Positions 25,101-40,100 of a stretch of DNA of 64,000 bases are shown one piece after another; the first letter of the stretch is position 1, and every line of letters begins with the position of its first letter. This DNA is from Plectrocnemia conspersa (Eukaryota > Arthropoda > Insecta > Trichoptera > Polycentropodidae), in contig VTFK01000099.1 of NCBI GenBank assembly GCA_009617715.1, forward strand, positions 248,001-312,000. Reading direction: 5' to 3'. The translations under genes were made by a program, and so were the position numbers. The notes beneath the pieces are model-generated. The model did not search any database. It saw nothing but the letters and a program-made list of their open reading frames with translations, and was not told the DNA's origin.

Positions 25101-28100
25101 ACGATTACATCTAAATATAACCTATTATCTAAAAGTTAGATTTATGAATCCAATAGAACCAAGAATGTTATTGTTGCCGCAAAGTAACGATTTTATATTA
25201 CCAAACAAATTATTATTACTTCGTCTTTGGTTCCGTACTAGGTATCATAACGCAAATTGGATGAATAATTTTGAGGTTCAATTTAAATTATGAATTGAAC
25301 CTTTGAATTATTCATATTGTCGAAATTCCGAGACCCCGTTTAATCAGTTACTATTGTGTTAAAATTTACGGAGTTATTAAAATCGGAGACAATCGGCGCC
25401 TAATGTACGCGTACGTCTATTTTATACTATTAATTTTATTATATATTTTATACTGATATAATTTTATATTAATTAAAAAGAATCAATATGCTAATACAGC
25501 TTTTATAAAATTAAATTAAAATTATAAAAAATCAAAACTATTTATTTTTACTACTCAGGTATCCTGGATGCGCAGAAGACCAGAAGACGACAACCTAGAA
25601 CTTTTAACAATAGGTCAACAAACTTATACTGCAGACTCTAGGTAAAGTTTGTTCCTGTTGTAATGCATAAGCGGTGTTTGTCTACCAGATTAATTTGAAA
25701 CACAATATGCTAATTCCCGTTCCAGATTCACGGTTGATTTTCGACAGCCTGACAACTGGAGGTTGGTCCTGCAATCCGCTAAGCCGGCAGATTCTGGGGT
25801 TTACGAATGTCAAGTCAGCACACATCCGCCTTTGATATCAAGAAAGCATTTGCTGGTCAATGGTATGTATTAATCTAAATACATAATCATATCAAAACCA
25901 AAATACCCATATAAATCTCCTTTTTCAAATCCTTTAATTTCACTTTTTTCTTACTAAAACATGTATTCAATAAAACGTAGTTATGAAGTCTATTTACAAA
26001 TAAATAACTCTTGCAAAACTAAGTTAACAAAAGTCCTTAAAAGTTTAGTGATTCTAGATTTAAGCAATAGAATAAAAAAAATAGTCATAGAATGCGTTAA
26101 AGCCATTCTTCAGAATTTCCATTGCAACCGACTGTTAGATTTCCCCTGCGGTTATAAACTCGCTTCTTCCCTTATTAAAAACTAGTAAACTTGGCAGGAC
26201 CGTGTTTAAATTACACATAATGAAAGTGTTCTTTCTCCTTCTATCCCTGTTTACATCTTTCTCTAACACACTTTGTACTGAATTCATGCCAGTGGTGGAT
26301 AATTGATGGCTTCGCGATCGTACAAAGTTTTCACGTATGCAAAAAGTTTTAATGAGGATTCCCAAACGACCGTGGTCACAATGAATAAATTTAGAGAAGA
26401 AGTCAAGGTCAAGAAAGATAAATTTACAATATTATTAAATGAAAAAATATATTATAAATAATATATAAATAAAGTATCTGCTCAAAGCCAGATATTTTTT
26501 ATGAAAAAAACAAACACTTTCTGCTTTGCTTATATTTGTAAAATAATGTATTAGTAATGACTATAAATTATAAATATTTTAATGTTAAATAGTGAAAGAT
26601 TATATATTGAAATATATTTGTGAATCATTTAAGAATCTTATACTTTTCATTTCAATATTTAAAATTATAGAATATAAATTTTAATTTTAATTTTTTCTGT
26701 AAAATTTTTAGTATGAAGCTTTTATGTCAGAAATGGGTTAGAGTAACTATATTTCAGTATGCTTAAAAATATTATAGGTATTGATTTAAAAATAAAATTA
26801 TTATTTTTATTAGTTTGTATGCAACTGCTTGTTTGCCAAATGTTAGCCTTGCACTGCTTACATAATTATCTTAAAGGTCGAAATACCATTACTTAATGTT
26901 AAAAATAGCATATATATGTACTAATCCATATGGAAAAAAATTACTACCTGCGTTGTTAAAACGTGTTTTCAGAATATAATATTTACATTGAAATAAAAAA
27001 ATATTTACTAATTAAAAAAATACTCACATAGAATATATAATAGTTAAAAAAAGGCGATTATATTATGTATTTTTCTATTTAAATATACAGATTACAGACT
27101 TTAGTGATAATATTATATAAGTCATATGTTTTCATATAACATATAAATATATGTTACTTAAAAGGATCAATCTGATTTAGTAATCGGATTTTTAATTTAT
27201 TAATAAATATTTTATGCTTGATTCACATTATAAATAGAAAATATCAAAAAACGCTATTAGTTTATTTTTAGTTAGGGTTAACAAAAACTACCTTTATGCT
27301 CTGTCTAAAAAAAATAGACTACGCTGTTTATTCATTAGGCAAATATATTAAAATAATATTTTGAAGCACAGTAAAAAAAAAATTTGATGTATATATGTAT
27401 ATCACATATATATTTGACAATATAGTATTTTTTATTTAAAAAAAATAGTTTTACAAATATTTTATATAAAAAAATCTATAAATAACAGAAAATATGTGAA
27501 TTACAATAAATATCATAAAAATATAATTAAAATATGCTATTCAAAATTTTAACTATAAAAATGTTATTATGTAAAATAAATAACATCAAAATTTTTATAT
27601 AAAAAAAATTAAAAACAAATTGCTTTATGTGAAGATTTTGAATAATAACCCAGGTTAAGTTTCGAAATATTTTTTTACTTTTTAAAAATCGTTATGGTAA
27701 TTTGACTATGCAGCAAAATTTAACCAAATGTTTTATTTATTTATTTAAATTTTATTTGGTGCATTATTTATTGGTACAAATTACGGTTTTATCAAAAGGT
27801 ACAGTGCATTTTTCATAATAAAGCTTATCAAAGAAGTTATATACAACAATAAAAATTTACTTGACGTTAAAGTAACTGTTTATTTTATTAAATAAAAATT
27901 TTTTTCTTAGTAATTTATGTATATAAAAATGCAGTTGAACTAATTTTTATTAACATATTAAATAAAAAAATATATTCTAAGTTTAAAAAAATTATTTCTT
28001 AACATTAAAAAAAAAAAGGTTTTTTTAATTTAACTAAACAGTGAAAATAAGTTATATATTTTTTCCAAAAACATCACGATTTATTTAATAGTACATATAT

Positions 28101-31100
28101 ATTTTTTATTTAAGGATACAACCGCGTTTTTTATAGCAAATTATATAAATATTTTTTTATTATTTTTTTTTTATATAGCAATGAATGTTTTATTGTAAAA
28201 AAATTATATTCGTGGTTATTCACTTACAAACTCAATATTTTTCTAATCTCCCATTTTCAATAATTTAATTATCATGGTATTTTTTTTGTGAATATTGTTT
28301 CAGATTTTAAGGAAAATTTTAATTTAAAATGGTACGAATAATATTTATTATTTTTCTAAAACCATATATTTCATTTGAAAAAAAATTAGATTTACTTTGA
28401 AACGCAGCGTAATTTTTTCTTTGAAAACCTTTTATTTAATTTAAAAAATACCTATTGTTAATTAAGCTTGAATAAGTTTTTCAAACTTCTTTTTCACTAA
28501 TTTGTATTACACTTAAAGAAAACATCGCAATTTATTTATTAGCATTTAGTGTAATTTATTGGGCAACGATAAATTTACTTTCTCAAACCCAAACTGTATA
28601 TTTAATTTATACTATACATTATTATTTTTTCAAGAACATTTATTCAATTTTATTTTATATTATCTTTGCGTTTCTTTAGCAAAGCAGCAAAAAAATTATA
28701 TTTATATATATATACAAAATTTAGATTTTTTACATATAATACCATAATTTATGTAGAAATCCAGGCGTTTTTATTTTTATAAAAATTGCTTATTTACTTA
28801 CATAAAACGTGTTGTTAATTTAATTTATTCTTTTTTTAAATTAATAACTGTACAAATAAAAATTTAGGATTTTTTTTTTAAATACAAGCCAAAGCTGCGA
28901 TTCATTGTATAAATAAATAAAAATTTAACTGAAGAAAAATATGTAGCAATAAATTTATTAACTTACGCTTCTAATAATTGTTATTGGTTAAAAAAAATCG
29001 CGATGTATTTATCAACACAGCTACAATTCTTAGGATATTAGTATTCTAATATCTTAATGTTCTTTAGTGATACTATCATTTTATTTGGAAACAAAGAGAT
29101 TTATTTTATTTTAGAAATAGCCTTATATTAAAAATACACTACAAAATTTACAAATATTTATCTAAAACTGTCTATTTATTTCAAAGAAAACATTGAAAAT
29201 CACAAATGTGGCATCAGATTTTTTTTTTCAAACACTGTTTTTTAATTTACAAAATATTTGGTGTATTATTTTATCTGTTACTTATTTAAAAAAAAAATAG
29301 ATTGACAAAAAAATAAATTTAGCAAAAAGAACATAGGTTTGAGATATACTTTCAAAGCACACATGTCAATGTGTCAATAAATAACAAAGAAAAAATGAAA
29401 GAAGTTATAAGCCAAAGGATTTGATTCGAGGCGATTCAATATAAAATTGATATTTAAAGGTATATACAATAATACATTTTGTGGTTTAACTCCATTCAAT
29501 AAATGTCGAATTATATAAAGTTTAAGATTAATTACCTTCTTGTGCGAAACCGTGCAGTGATTGATGAAGGTTTAAACGTTTTAGTTATACATTGATTTTA
29601 GAATAAGTAACAATACGCACATTTTATTTCTAAATAAATATATTATTCTATATACGTATTTCCCTACAGTGCAATCTAATTAAACAAACTACTTGTATAA
29701 AGGAAGAGTAACTTTGTGCATATCGCATTAAATACCCAGCGATTTACATACGTTTTCGTTAAAAGGGTCATTCGGAAACGGAAAAGCCACCCCTCAGGCT
29801 GAGATAAGGGTAGTTTAAAAAGATGCAATGCTGACCCATTTGAATAAGCTTCGCATTTGTCTCCACGTTCATCGTCGGTACAATGGAGTGCCGTTCCGAA
29901 ATTTAAAGTTTTGTCTATAAAAATGCTGTGAAACGATCACAAAAGAAAGCTATACGATCCGTAGTATAGACGAAAAGTTTCTTTATTGGCAGGATTGCTT
30001 ATGAAAAACGAAAACGTCGACAATATTCGTTTTCTTGGCGGATTTTTTATATGAAAAGTTTAAAAACTAACGATGTACTTTCATCGAATACTATTAATGT
30101 AAGCTGGGTCAAAAACATTGTTTTCAACAACATTTTGTGGCAAAACAAATATTACGACTAAAGTTTCAATAAAATGAAACGAATTAAATAATAAATAATA
30201 AAATAGAGAACGTAATATAAAATTTACTTGCAGTTACTATAGAATCAAACTTATGTGCTTTTTTAACTTATCTTAAAGTTCCTATACTACTTGTATATAT
30301 ATTTATGTATATAGGACAAACTTATTAGGTTATTTTATTTTTGTTGAAAACAAATAAAATAATGTTTTATTGTTGACCCAACGCGCTTTTCAAGCCAGAC
30401 ATTTCTCGTAACAAATATTACACAATCGCGAAGGTATAAAAAAAAGTCCAGCTGTTAATGACTGGGGCCGTAAAGCGGTGTAGACTTTGCAAAAGTTGTT
30501 CCTTTTCGAAACAACCCCCTTAGGATAGGGGTAGTACTGGGGGTGGGAGTTGAGTCGAGTCGCGGTTCTACTGCTTTGTTTTTATGGTACAACCGCGAGC
30601 TTAAAGATCTTCATAAAGGGACGTGAGAAATCGCGGCCATTTCGAGAAAGAGAGATCTTCCCATGTGGATTTCTTCACTACGCTCGATTTGCTTCTTTAT
30701 ATCATCATATTATGTTATAGGTACCCGGCGATGAGTGTGCGAAATGTTTTTACAATGGGATCGTGTTCGATAGATTGAATTCGCATTGTACGCGCTTAGA
30801 AAAATTGAACAAAAAATAGTATTTGTGAGAGTAATGCTTTTTGAACGCTTGGCTTGACGAAATATTCGTATGGATCTGGATAATGTTGATACATCGTTTT
30901 TAAAGACAGCTATCAGAGTGAATCATAAGTAAGCGAATAAAATATATAACTTGTTATTCTATATAAAAAATACGTATTTAGGTCACACTATACTGAACAT
31001 TTGTAATTAAAAATTTAATAACTTGCTGCTTGTGTAGTTAATAGTTTAAAATTAAACCCTTTACAAAAATCTTTAAAAAAAAAAACATATTTTTACTTTT

Positions 31101-34100
31101 ACATCCTGTGATGTAAACCGAGTGTACATGTCATATTATAATATAAATTAGATCTTAATCAATATATCAAGTGAAAAATCACTATATATATTTATCATGC
31201 TGTCAGCGCAACAGCTAAGTTTCGTAATGTGGCATCTGTGGCGATTTTGCATGAGCTTCACTGGTGGCAAGCTCAGGGCTAGACTGATTTTCTTTAATTT
31301 AAACATATATAGTTGAATAAATAAAATATTAATAACAGCCGTCCTTTTTTTATCACGATCTTATCTAATCACAAATAAATTGGGTGATTTTAAAATCTTC
31401 TTTTTTTTAGATTGTCTTGACAGATTAATTGCATCCAAACCTATAATAATGGTCTATATTATTTAAGTATCGTTCTTACGATATTTTCAGTGTTTCAAAC
31501 ATTAAATTAATAAATAAAATATTTTTAAATATATAAAATAAAATTATTACCAATACGCTTCTCCAATATCCTTATAAAAATTAAAAATCAAAGTAAATTA
31601 TCCTAGTTATATTTTTTTAAATTAACTTTTACATGACATTAGTTTGTGAAAATTCTATTTTTTTGCTTTAAATATATATTAAAAGTCAGTCATAATATAT
31701 TCCAGTTGACATCAATTAAAACCTAACACTGTGTTACATTTTTTTTAATATTTAGTATATTGTTTATAAATAGTAAAAATATAAATGGACTAAGAATAAA
31801 TTCTTATATAACATATATGCAGTTTTTATTGCGATGTACTAATCTCAAAATATGATTTTCCAGCAAGACAATCATTAAAAGTATATCAGACCTTTTGAGG
31901 ATTACAGTTAGGCATTCTATATTTATAACTGTTTTATCTCCTTTAAATGATCTTGATACGTTAATGAAAATTTGGTATTAAAATATTTATATATATTTAA
32001 TAACGAATTTTATATATTAAATACCATTATTATATCATAGTCTTTCTTATTAAAATTTTAATGAGATTCTATTGTGAAATATTAGCTATTTTAATAATAA
32101 GGTATATAATTATTTGCAGCTGAGCGAAAACAAACATCAATGTGATTATTAGGTTTATTCTATATTTATATTTAAATAAATACAATATATATATATATAT
32201 ATTTATAAACCATGATTTATTCTTAATGAAAATTCATATATAATATAAATATGTTTAACTCTTCAAATTTTTAACTTTTAATGTATTTAAATTTTTAACT
32301 GTAATTAAATTATATATAGTTTTAAACTGCTTGCGTTGATTGGATAAAACTTTGCGATAGTTTAAGCCAGACTTTCGATTTTATTTTGATTAAGATTTAA
32401 CTGTGCAGATAATAAAATGCAAATTGAAGAATATTTAAATCGTTAAATCTGTTTCTGAATTGCTTTGATTTAATGCATAATTATTCAAATAAAAAAATCT
32501 GCATTTGAATTGAGCTTGTCTTTAAAATTTAGTATCGACAATAGCTGCTTTTAGTTTCATAGGTTTATTAAAACATATTTTTTTAACTTAAATATTAGAT
32601 CATTTAAAATTGCTTATTTTACAAATATGTATAAGACGTTGAAGTGTTTCCTTTAAATTAAAAATCTTTATATGCGGTAATCCAAAAGAATTATACCCTA
32701 TCAAGAACTGATCTTTTTAACCAAATAACTCTATTATGAATGATTTACAATTATTGCATCTTACCCTTGTGTTAGATTGAAAAAAAAAATATTAAAATAG
32801 CAGCGAAAATACATCACAATTTTTCATAAAAAAAAGGATTTAATAGCAACATATCAATAAAAAATTTAGATAATTTATTTCATTACAGTTTAGTTGCATC
32901 TTTGTGGTATTATATTTAGCTACTAATTGCATCTGTTTTTATAGGGTCTGAAAAATGTACTGCCTATTAAATTACATATTTTTTTATTATTTTCGTTCTA
33001 GTCCCTCATAAAATATGCTAATCATAGCTGATGGCAGAAACTTAAATAAAACTATTTATATAATTTCTAAACTATTATTATAGGCTATAAATTATTTATA
33101 TGTGGTAAACTACTAGCGATAAATTGCTGGCAGTTAATTGCGGGAGATAATTTTTTTTGACTCGTTTTTTACGTCACTCTATGTAAATTAGATTCTGTAT
33201 GGTGATTTCATCATCAGTCTGCTTCTTAGTAACGAAAATTGGCAGGTAGTCATTGCCTGATCACATTTATTATTCCTATGATCTTGGTAAAAAAAATTTA
33301 GCTCAAGAAATATTAAGTTTAAAGACCGAAAGTGTAAATTTGCAGGCAAAATAAAAAGTGTTTTTTTTTTAAACAAACTTGAATTATCGCATACATAATA
33401 AAATGTGGATGTCGTTATTGGGTTGTGGAGTTTAAATAGCAGGTCATAAAAGTTTAAATCTTCGCTGGCGTGTCGAGTGTATTATTGTCGGCTCAAATCT
33501 AAAGCGATGGTACTGGACGATACGCCGATGTGTCTAGTATCCTGGCTTGTCTCTGCTGTTGTGTCTCTGTTATTTTCTCACCTTTATTTTTTGTGATCAT
33601 GTGTCACATCTTTTACAATATTGGTTCAATATAGCTCTGGCGAATCATATTTGAAGATGTTTATGGACCAATTGCATCGTTTTTTAAACACACATGAAAT
33701 TAATTAAAATAGAAACGGACCAGATAACCCATCCGGCAATTGCTTGCCTAAAGGTAGAAGAACAATAGTGATATGCCAGGGTAAAACGTATTGTCTAGCG
33801 CGCATCCTTCCCAAGCAAAAAGTAGTTTTTCAGCGGTATTTCTGATTAGCTTCTCAGATTTAATTATTAACGAAATTGTTTAGTTACAAAATCATTTTTA
33901 TAATTTTGTGTTGATATACTGTGTGTGGCTTGATTTTATATACCTTCCATATCTTTTTTGTTTGTTTACAACGATCGTTAAAATGACCTCTCAATTAAAA
34001 TAAATGATTAATTTGCGAAAAATCTACAAAGATGCTCGTTTTTGTTATAAGAAACGCTTTTAATTTTGTCGATTATGTCAGGAACAGCCATGCTGTAATA

Positions 34101-37100
34101 TTTACGTAGAATTTAGTATGTAGTGATAAAATATTTTTGTCTAGAATGAGTCCGAGAAAAACGTTTTTGGATAATATGTGCGCGGTCATGATCGGCACTA
34201 TTATTTTTCGACTGCTTAATTAACGTTTATGCGAGACTCTTGACTTGAATTTTGGTGCTATCAAAATTGACTTGATAAATAGTATAAAATATTTGAAAAA
34301 AAATATTTTTTAACACTTTACTGACCAGCAGTTTTACTACCGGACTTACGCTTAATACTGACACTTGATCACAAATCTGCGCGAATTTTACTTTAATTTT
34401 TTGATACGGTTCGTATATTGTTAGCATGCATCGATTTGAGCTATAAATAAGTGATTTTCAACGTGTGGTTCGCCGAAAATTTAATTTATTTATTATATTT
34501 TCTGATTCATAGCTTTTAAAATTTTAAAAGCAAAATCTTATATTTAAAAATCATGCGTATTTTTTTTAACAATAAAAATATCAAAACTATATAATTCTTT
34601 ATAAAGATAAGTGATAGAAGCAATATATAAGCCTTGCGATATATATTGATTCTGATTAAAAACAAGTTTTTTTATAAGAAAACCTGTATATGAATATATA
34701 GTACCGATCTGAGTTTATGAATAGCCTGAAATCCGAGCCATTGACGGATAGGATAAACCTTGAAAAAGAGTCACGACCAATTTTCCAACAATCCCGTTGG
34801 GCCACAATGAGTTATTGGAAAATATAAAAGAGAATAGAAGAGGCAAAATAAAAACCTACATATTTAATACGTATTTATGTGTGCATGAAGAAAACTATGT
34901 GGGCGTAGTGACTTTTCAGTCTAAGGGTTAATCGAGGGCTAAACTATGTCGTTTTTTATTTCCAACTAGTGTTGTATTACATAGTTACCTAGCAAAAAAA
35001 CCTTTTACTTTTTCTCTTGCTAAACCGAGGTCGTGTACACATCAACCTTATTTATGATGTTGACCCACACAACATTATCATAACGGATCGTGACTTTGTA
35101 CTGCAATCTGAGGAGCTCGGTTACTGAATATTAATGGAAAAGCTTACACGATGAGCAGAAAATGGGCACAGAAAACAAAATAAGCAATAAGTGTCATATA
35201 CTTAAATAGAGCTACATGCATTTAAAACTTACTGTTTTTAGATATTTTTTTTAATTTAATCCATGAATATACTATGTATTCAAAATTAATTTGAACCATG
35301 TTTATTTTTACACCCAACGTAAACCAGTTAGTCTGCGTGTCGTGTAAACGAGCAAAATTTACTAACCGTGGTTAACGTGTACCCATAATCGTATAACTAA
35401 ACTATCGCATTACAGGCGGTCAGACTATAACATCCTCATCGAGTACATCATCAACTACATAAATTACATCCACACAATAATTACTAAATGCATAGTTAAC
35501 GTGTTATTAACTTTTAATATTGTAATACGGTGGCGCACCTGGTTCGGTTAGTGATTACTGTGCAGTTTTTTAACCCCAGTCGCTCCCTTACAAATTAAGC
35601 GACTAGTTCAACTAGCTAATGGATTTAGAACGTTGCCTTCTTAATAAATCATACCACTTTGTGGAATTTTGAAATTCTCATTAATGCTTCAGGTTAATTT
35701 TGCACAACGCTGTGCCACAGTTGTAGTTAAATGAATTTTAGATTCGCTAACGAAGTGGGTAGACTAGTTTAACTACAATAGTTCGTTGTGTGAATTTACT
35801 CTCTTAGAAAAATACAAAGGAATTCTTAGAACTTAAGTTATATTTATTTATTTAATTAAAACATGTGCAGAGAGAGCATCATAGCTTTACAGCAATGCAC
35901 ACTGCAGAAAAAAACATAATAACAAAAAACATAAAAAAATATTTACAAAACAATTAGAATAAATTATATACGATAATGGATAGACCATAATGCGAGTATT
36001 AACTGTGAGTATCTGGATGAAAACAAATCAATATTATTCAACAGATAATTGTACTTATTAGAGAGTTGTCCTATACTCATGTTATGTTTTGCACTTCAAA
36101 CAATACTTGGGAGCGCAATCGCTTATTCTTTTAATTATTTTACAATGTTAAGATTGTGTATATTCTCGACCAACAACTTAAAAATATAATTTTCTAATAA
36201 CATTCCTGAAAACGATTTAAGAAAATTAAATCTCAGTATACCTTGTTGACATTTTATATAGAATAAAAAAATATATTCCATTATATACAGATATCCAATA
36301 ATTTGCTTTGGACTTTTCAATTTAAAGTGAGTCGTTTGTATTATTTTGTAACCAGATGTTCAAGGGTACTGCATAATAAAATAAATTATACAATGCTTAC
36401 AATGCACCCATCGTAATACAAACCTGTCTTAGAGTCAAATCTGTCCTGTCAGTCTTGATCACTGGTTCAATTGCTATCTTTGGTCACAAGTTGGGTCAGC
36501 TTCTTCTTGATAGAATTCCAATTAAAATGCTTTTAAAATCTTATGCTTAAAACTTCGAAGTAGATGTTTAAAAGTGGTCAAAAAAATAGTGATTCCTGTT
36601 TGTCCGTATTCTCGTGCTCTATACGTGAGATTTTGTTGAATTTTTTTTGAGATGAATAATTACAAGTAATGAGGATTTTTGTGAAATAAACCGCTAAAAC
36701 AGCCGTTTCGAGGGCAAACCCGAATGCGCGTATTTTTTTTTTTTTTTAAGCGACTAGGTCCGTTTTTTATGACTCAATCCATTATAGCCCAACTTTGTCT
36801 GTCTCCGGATAAACCGTCTCTCAAAACCAGGCGGAAGAGTCGCAAAATTTGTAAATAAATCAATAAAACACGCGCGCATAAATATTAACACAATTAATCT
36901 AGAAACCGTCGCAATGCAAATTAAACATTAATATAGAATAATTATATGTCCAGGGTATAGTCCTATAGTATGTGAATTGACCCGTCGCGATCTCGATGCA
37001 GTTGTTGGTCTTGGAAATTCAGTGATTTTACCCAAATATCTCAACATTAAACACGTGCATTGGAATTGTTCCGGCGAAATCGCGGTAATTTTATTTTATC

Positions 37101-40100
37101 TAAATTAAGAATGATTTTAAACGGTGTGAAGTAACACCAGTAATATTAATTTATTTAAATTACAAGTCATTTAAAACAAAGCTATGAAAATAATATATAT
37201 ATTAATTAAAGAACACTGTCATTTTCATACCAAAAATTATTATAAATCTCACGAAACCACACTAACCTTTTAATCTTTTTTTTTCGGTGACTACGGAAAA
37301 AATAAGATTTAATTAAAAAAGAAGCACAAAATTTTTAAGCATATCAATAATTTTAATTCTTTAATTAAATTTACTTAAACTATCACTAAATTTTTTATTT
37401 TATCTCATTTTAATTTTTTTTTTTCTGTATTTTTATTTTTCCTTTGCATTGTAAAGGGTTTTTAAATTTTGTCTTAAATTATAACCACAAACGTTTTGTT
37501 TTATATTCCTATTTTTTTTTATTAAATTTAGCAGGAGAGGTGGAAAATTAAAATCTACCGAATTAAAACAAAATAAATTATTTTTTCATAAGATTTAGGC
37601 AAACTCTGCCACCACCTCTCCAAAATATACAGGGCTGTTAAGTTAAATGGAAAACAAGCGTTAAATATCTTGAGCTTGTACCTTAACTCCAAGCTTTAAT
37701 TTAACAGATATTTTGAAACTTGGTTTTAAAGGGCTTGCCGTCATGTGGTATTTAAATGACATTTAATAGAAAGCGCTTTAACTATAAAATATTACATAGA
37801 ATTAATTAAACTCATTTTATTATATGCCTTTTTAGTGTGTAAGTCATTTAAAATAAAACTTTAAAAATAGTCAATAATACACATTTTTACACTAATTAAA
37901 AGAAATGTATATTATTCATTAAATACATACCATAAAATATTATAAAAATATTTTACGAAACACACTAATTTACTAAATCGAAGAATATGATAGATAAATG
38001 CCAACAAAAAGTCATTATGATTATAGATCTTCAGTGAAATGTACTCAATTTATCGCATTATTAATTATTTTTGCTTATTTTTTTGCTTTAGCATAAATTG
38101 CCAAATGATTTTATTAAATTTTAACCGCCAATGTTTTTTTTTTTTTTTTATATTTTAATAAAATGTAGCTAATAACAAATTGATAATAGAAAAATGGTTA
38201 AACGTATCAAAAAAAAGCCGTTAAAAGTTTTTTACTTTGCTGTCTCATTTTACCGAAAAAAAATATTTTTACGGTTTTCGACGGTTAGAACGTTTTATCG
38301 CAAGAAAAACTGCGATTTTCATTATTTAATAGAATGAGTTAATCCCTTTAATTGTGAATAAGAGATTGGCTGAATTCATGAAACCTTTGAGGCTTTATTG
38401 CATGGTTTTTTATATCTTAATAGACCATTTATTGTAAACAATATATATTGTTCATTATAAAAGTGTTTTTTATTTTACTATAAATTCATTTTTACCACTT
38501 ATCTTATCTAAAAAATACAAGATGTTTATTAAATTATTAAAAAATATAATTGCACATCGACTGATTTAGCTTTATGAAAATATTAAGAAATAGATAAAAA
38601 TTGTGGTACAGTGTAATTATTGAATAATAATTATATTAGTGCAAAGAAGAGAAAATCAGATCTTTGTTGGATAGTTTTTTTTTGTTATTTATTATATTAA
38701 AATAAGAATAATGGACGTCAGATTTACTAAAGGCATACACGGTCCGCGTCAGGAAGGCTGTTTCTGTAATAAATTTTCAAAGCAACACGAACCTCAATCA
38801 TCTCGGCCGTAAATCACTTTCGACCCTCGAAAAAATGAAATATCGCCCCCTATATAAAACCGAGCCCGTGCACAATTCGGTGGTTCTCAAAAGACTTTCA
38901 TTATATAAATAATCCGATATGTCACTTTTTATTGTATCCGATACTCGTATATCGCGAGGGGCATGAATGAAAAACCGCCAGATAAACCAGAGATAGTGTT
39001 ATATCCGATTCGCATTTTCGATATTATTTTTTAATTTTCCTGTGTATGTTTTGCAGTAGGGATAAGCTAACGTTTTAAATATATAAAATAAAATATATGT
39101 GCAACTAAATTATCTAGAGGAAGTTTGCAATACAAGAATGGAATACGCAGATTATGTTATAACATTCTAGTGTTAATAAAAAATAATATATAGAGAGCAA
39201 TAAATTACATTAAAAGCAATCGATATTTAGTGCCAGTAATATTAATTTAAATTTAAAAAAAATAAAGGTTGTTCCTTTTCAATTAAATAAACCGTATTGT
39301 TAAGGTAAAATATCTGGACAATATATTTAATTATTTAAAAAAAAAAAAACCTAAACCATTCTATGTGGTTAAATTAAATTGAATATTTAAAATAGATTAG
39401 TAATTTTAAATCCTTTTAAGATATACAATAAAATATTTTATTAAAATATATATCCTTACCAAACACTTAAATAAATTAAATAAAATATACCGTGAAAATA
39501 AACATACATTTTTCTTTTTTATAAATAATAAATACATCATCCATATTACTTAGTTGAAACAATCATACATCAAAACAAGTAAGTAAGTTAAAAGACTATG
39601 GCGTATAAATATTGGACATATTATTCCGACTTTCGTCCCACATTAAATATATCGCAGTCGTAATTTTATATGCATTGAAAAATATTTGGAACGTATAAGA
39701 AAAATTTAGATCTTTGTCCTTATACGCCATTATCTTTTTCAATAAGCACCTGTTTTTTCACATTGTTCTCTATTTTATAGAAGATCACGTCGAACCACCC
39801 ACATCCCGAATAATTGAATACGCTCCCAGCTACCTACACATGTCACCCTCTAGATAACCCGATTGACATCTTTATTAAGGGCAGGTCCTTTTTCGCTTGA
39901 TTTTCAGCGCCGGTCGTCAGCATCGTGGAAGCTGGAGGTAGGGAGCTCAGGGACAAATACTACGAGAGGAACTCAACCCTGAAGCTAGCTTGTCGCATCC
40001 GTCACTTGGCCGCCCAGACCCCGGCCGTATTTTGGCTGCACGCCGACAGAATCCTAAACGACGACACCCTAAGGGGAGGAGTCAGGTATGTGCTCTTAGA

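Larger units (their letters stand above)
25863..39907 (+). other. dpr-like intron 5 (phase 1)
   Basis: 14.0 kb. From about 26400 to 29600 it is extreme A/T with long homopolymers and no recognisable gene. Higher-G+C islands lie at 29750-30050, 30400-30790, 36640-37090 and 38720-39010. Repeat R1 copy B is at 33631-33826, and a perfect 10-bp inverted pair at 37534-37543 and 37612-37621. No transposase frame was recognised. Confidence 0.75.

Noticed and set aside
25099..25293. Extension of exon 3 through its donor to 25293
   Set aside because: Exon 4 supplies the expected VSW strand in phase 0, whereas the extension has no Ig character.
26400..29600. Recurrent words such as ACATCRCRATTTATTTA at about 460-bp steps (28069, 28520, 28996), suggesting a satellite
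   Set aside because: Flanking sequence does not align between the steps. The words are compatible with the extreme A/T composition.
34308..34380. TTAACACTTTACTGACCAGC as another piggyBac end
   Set aside because: Only the TTAA and a loose CTTT match; no hairpin or opposite end.
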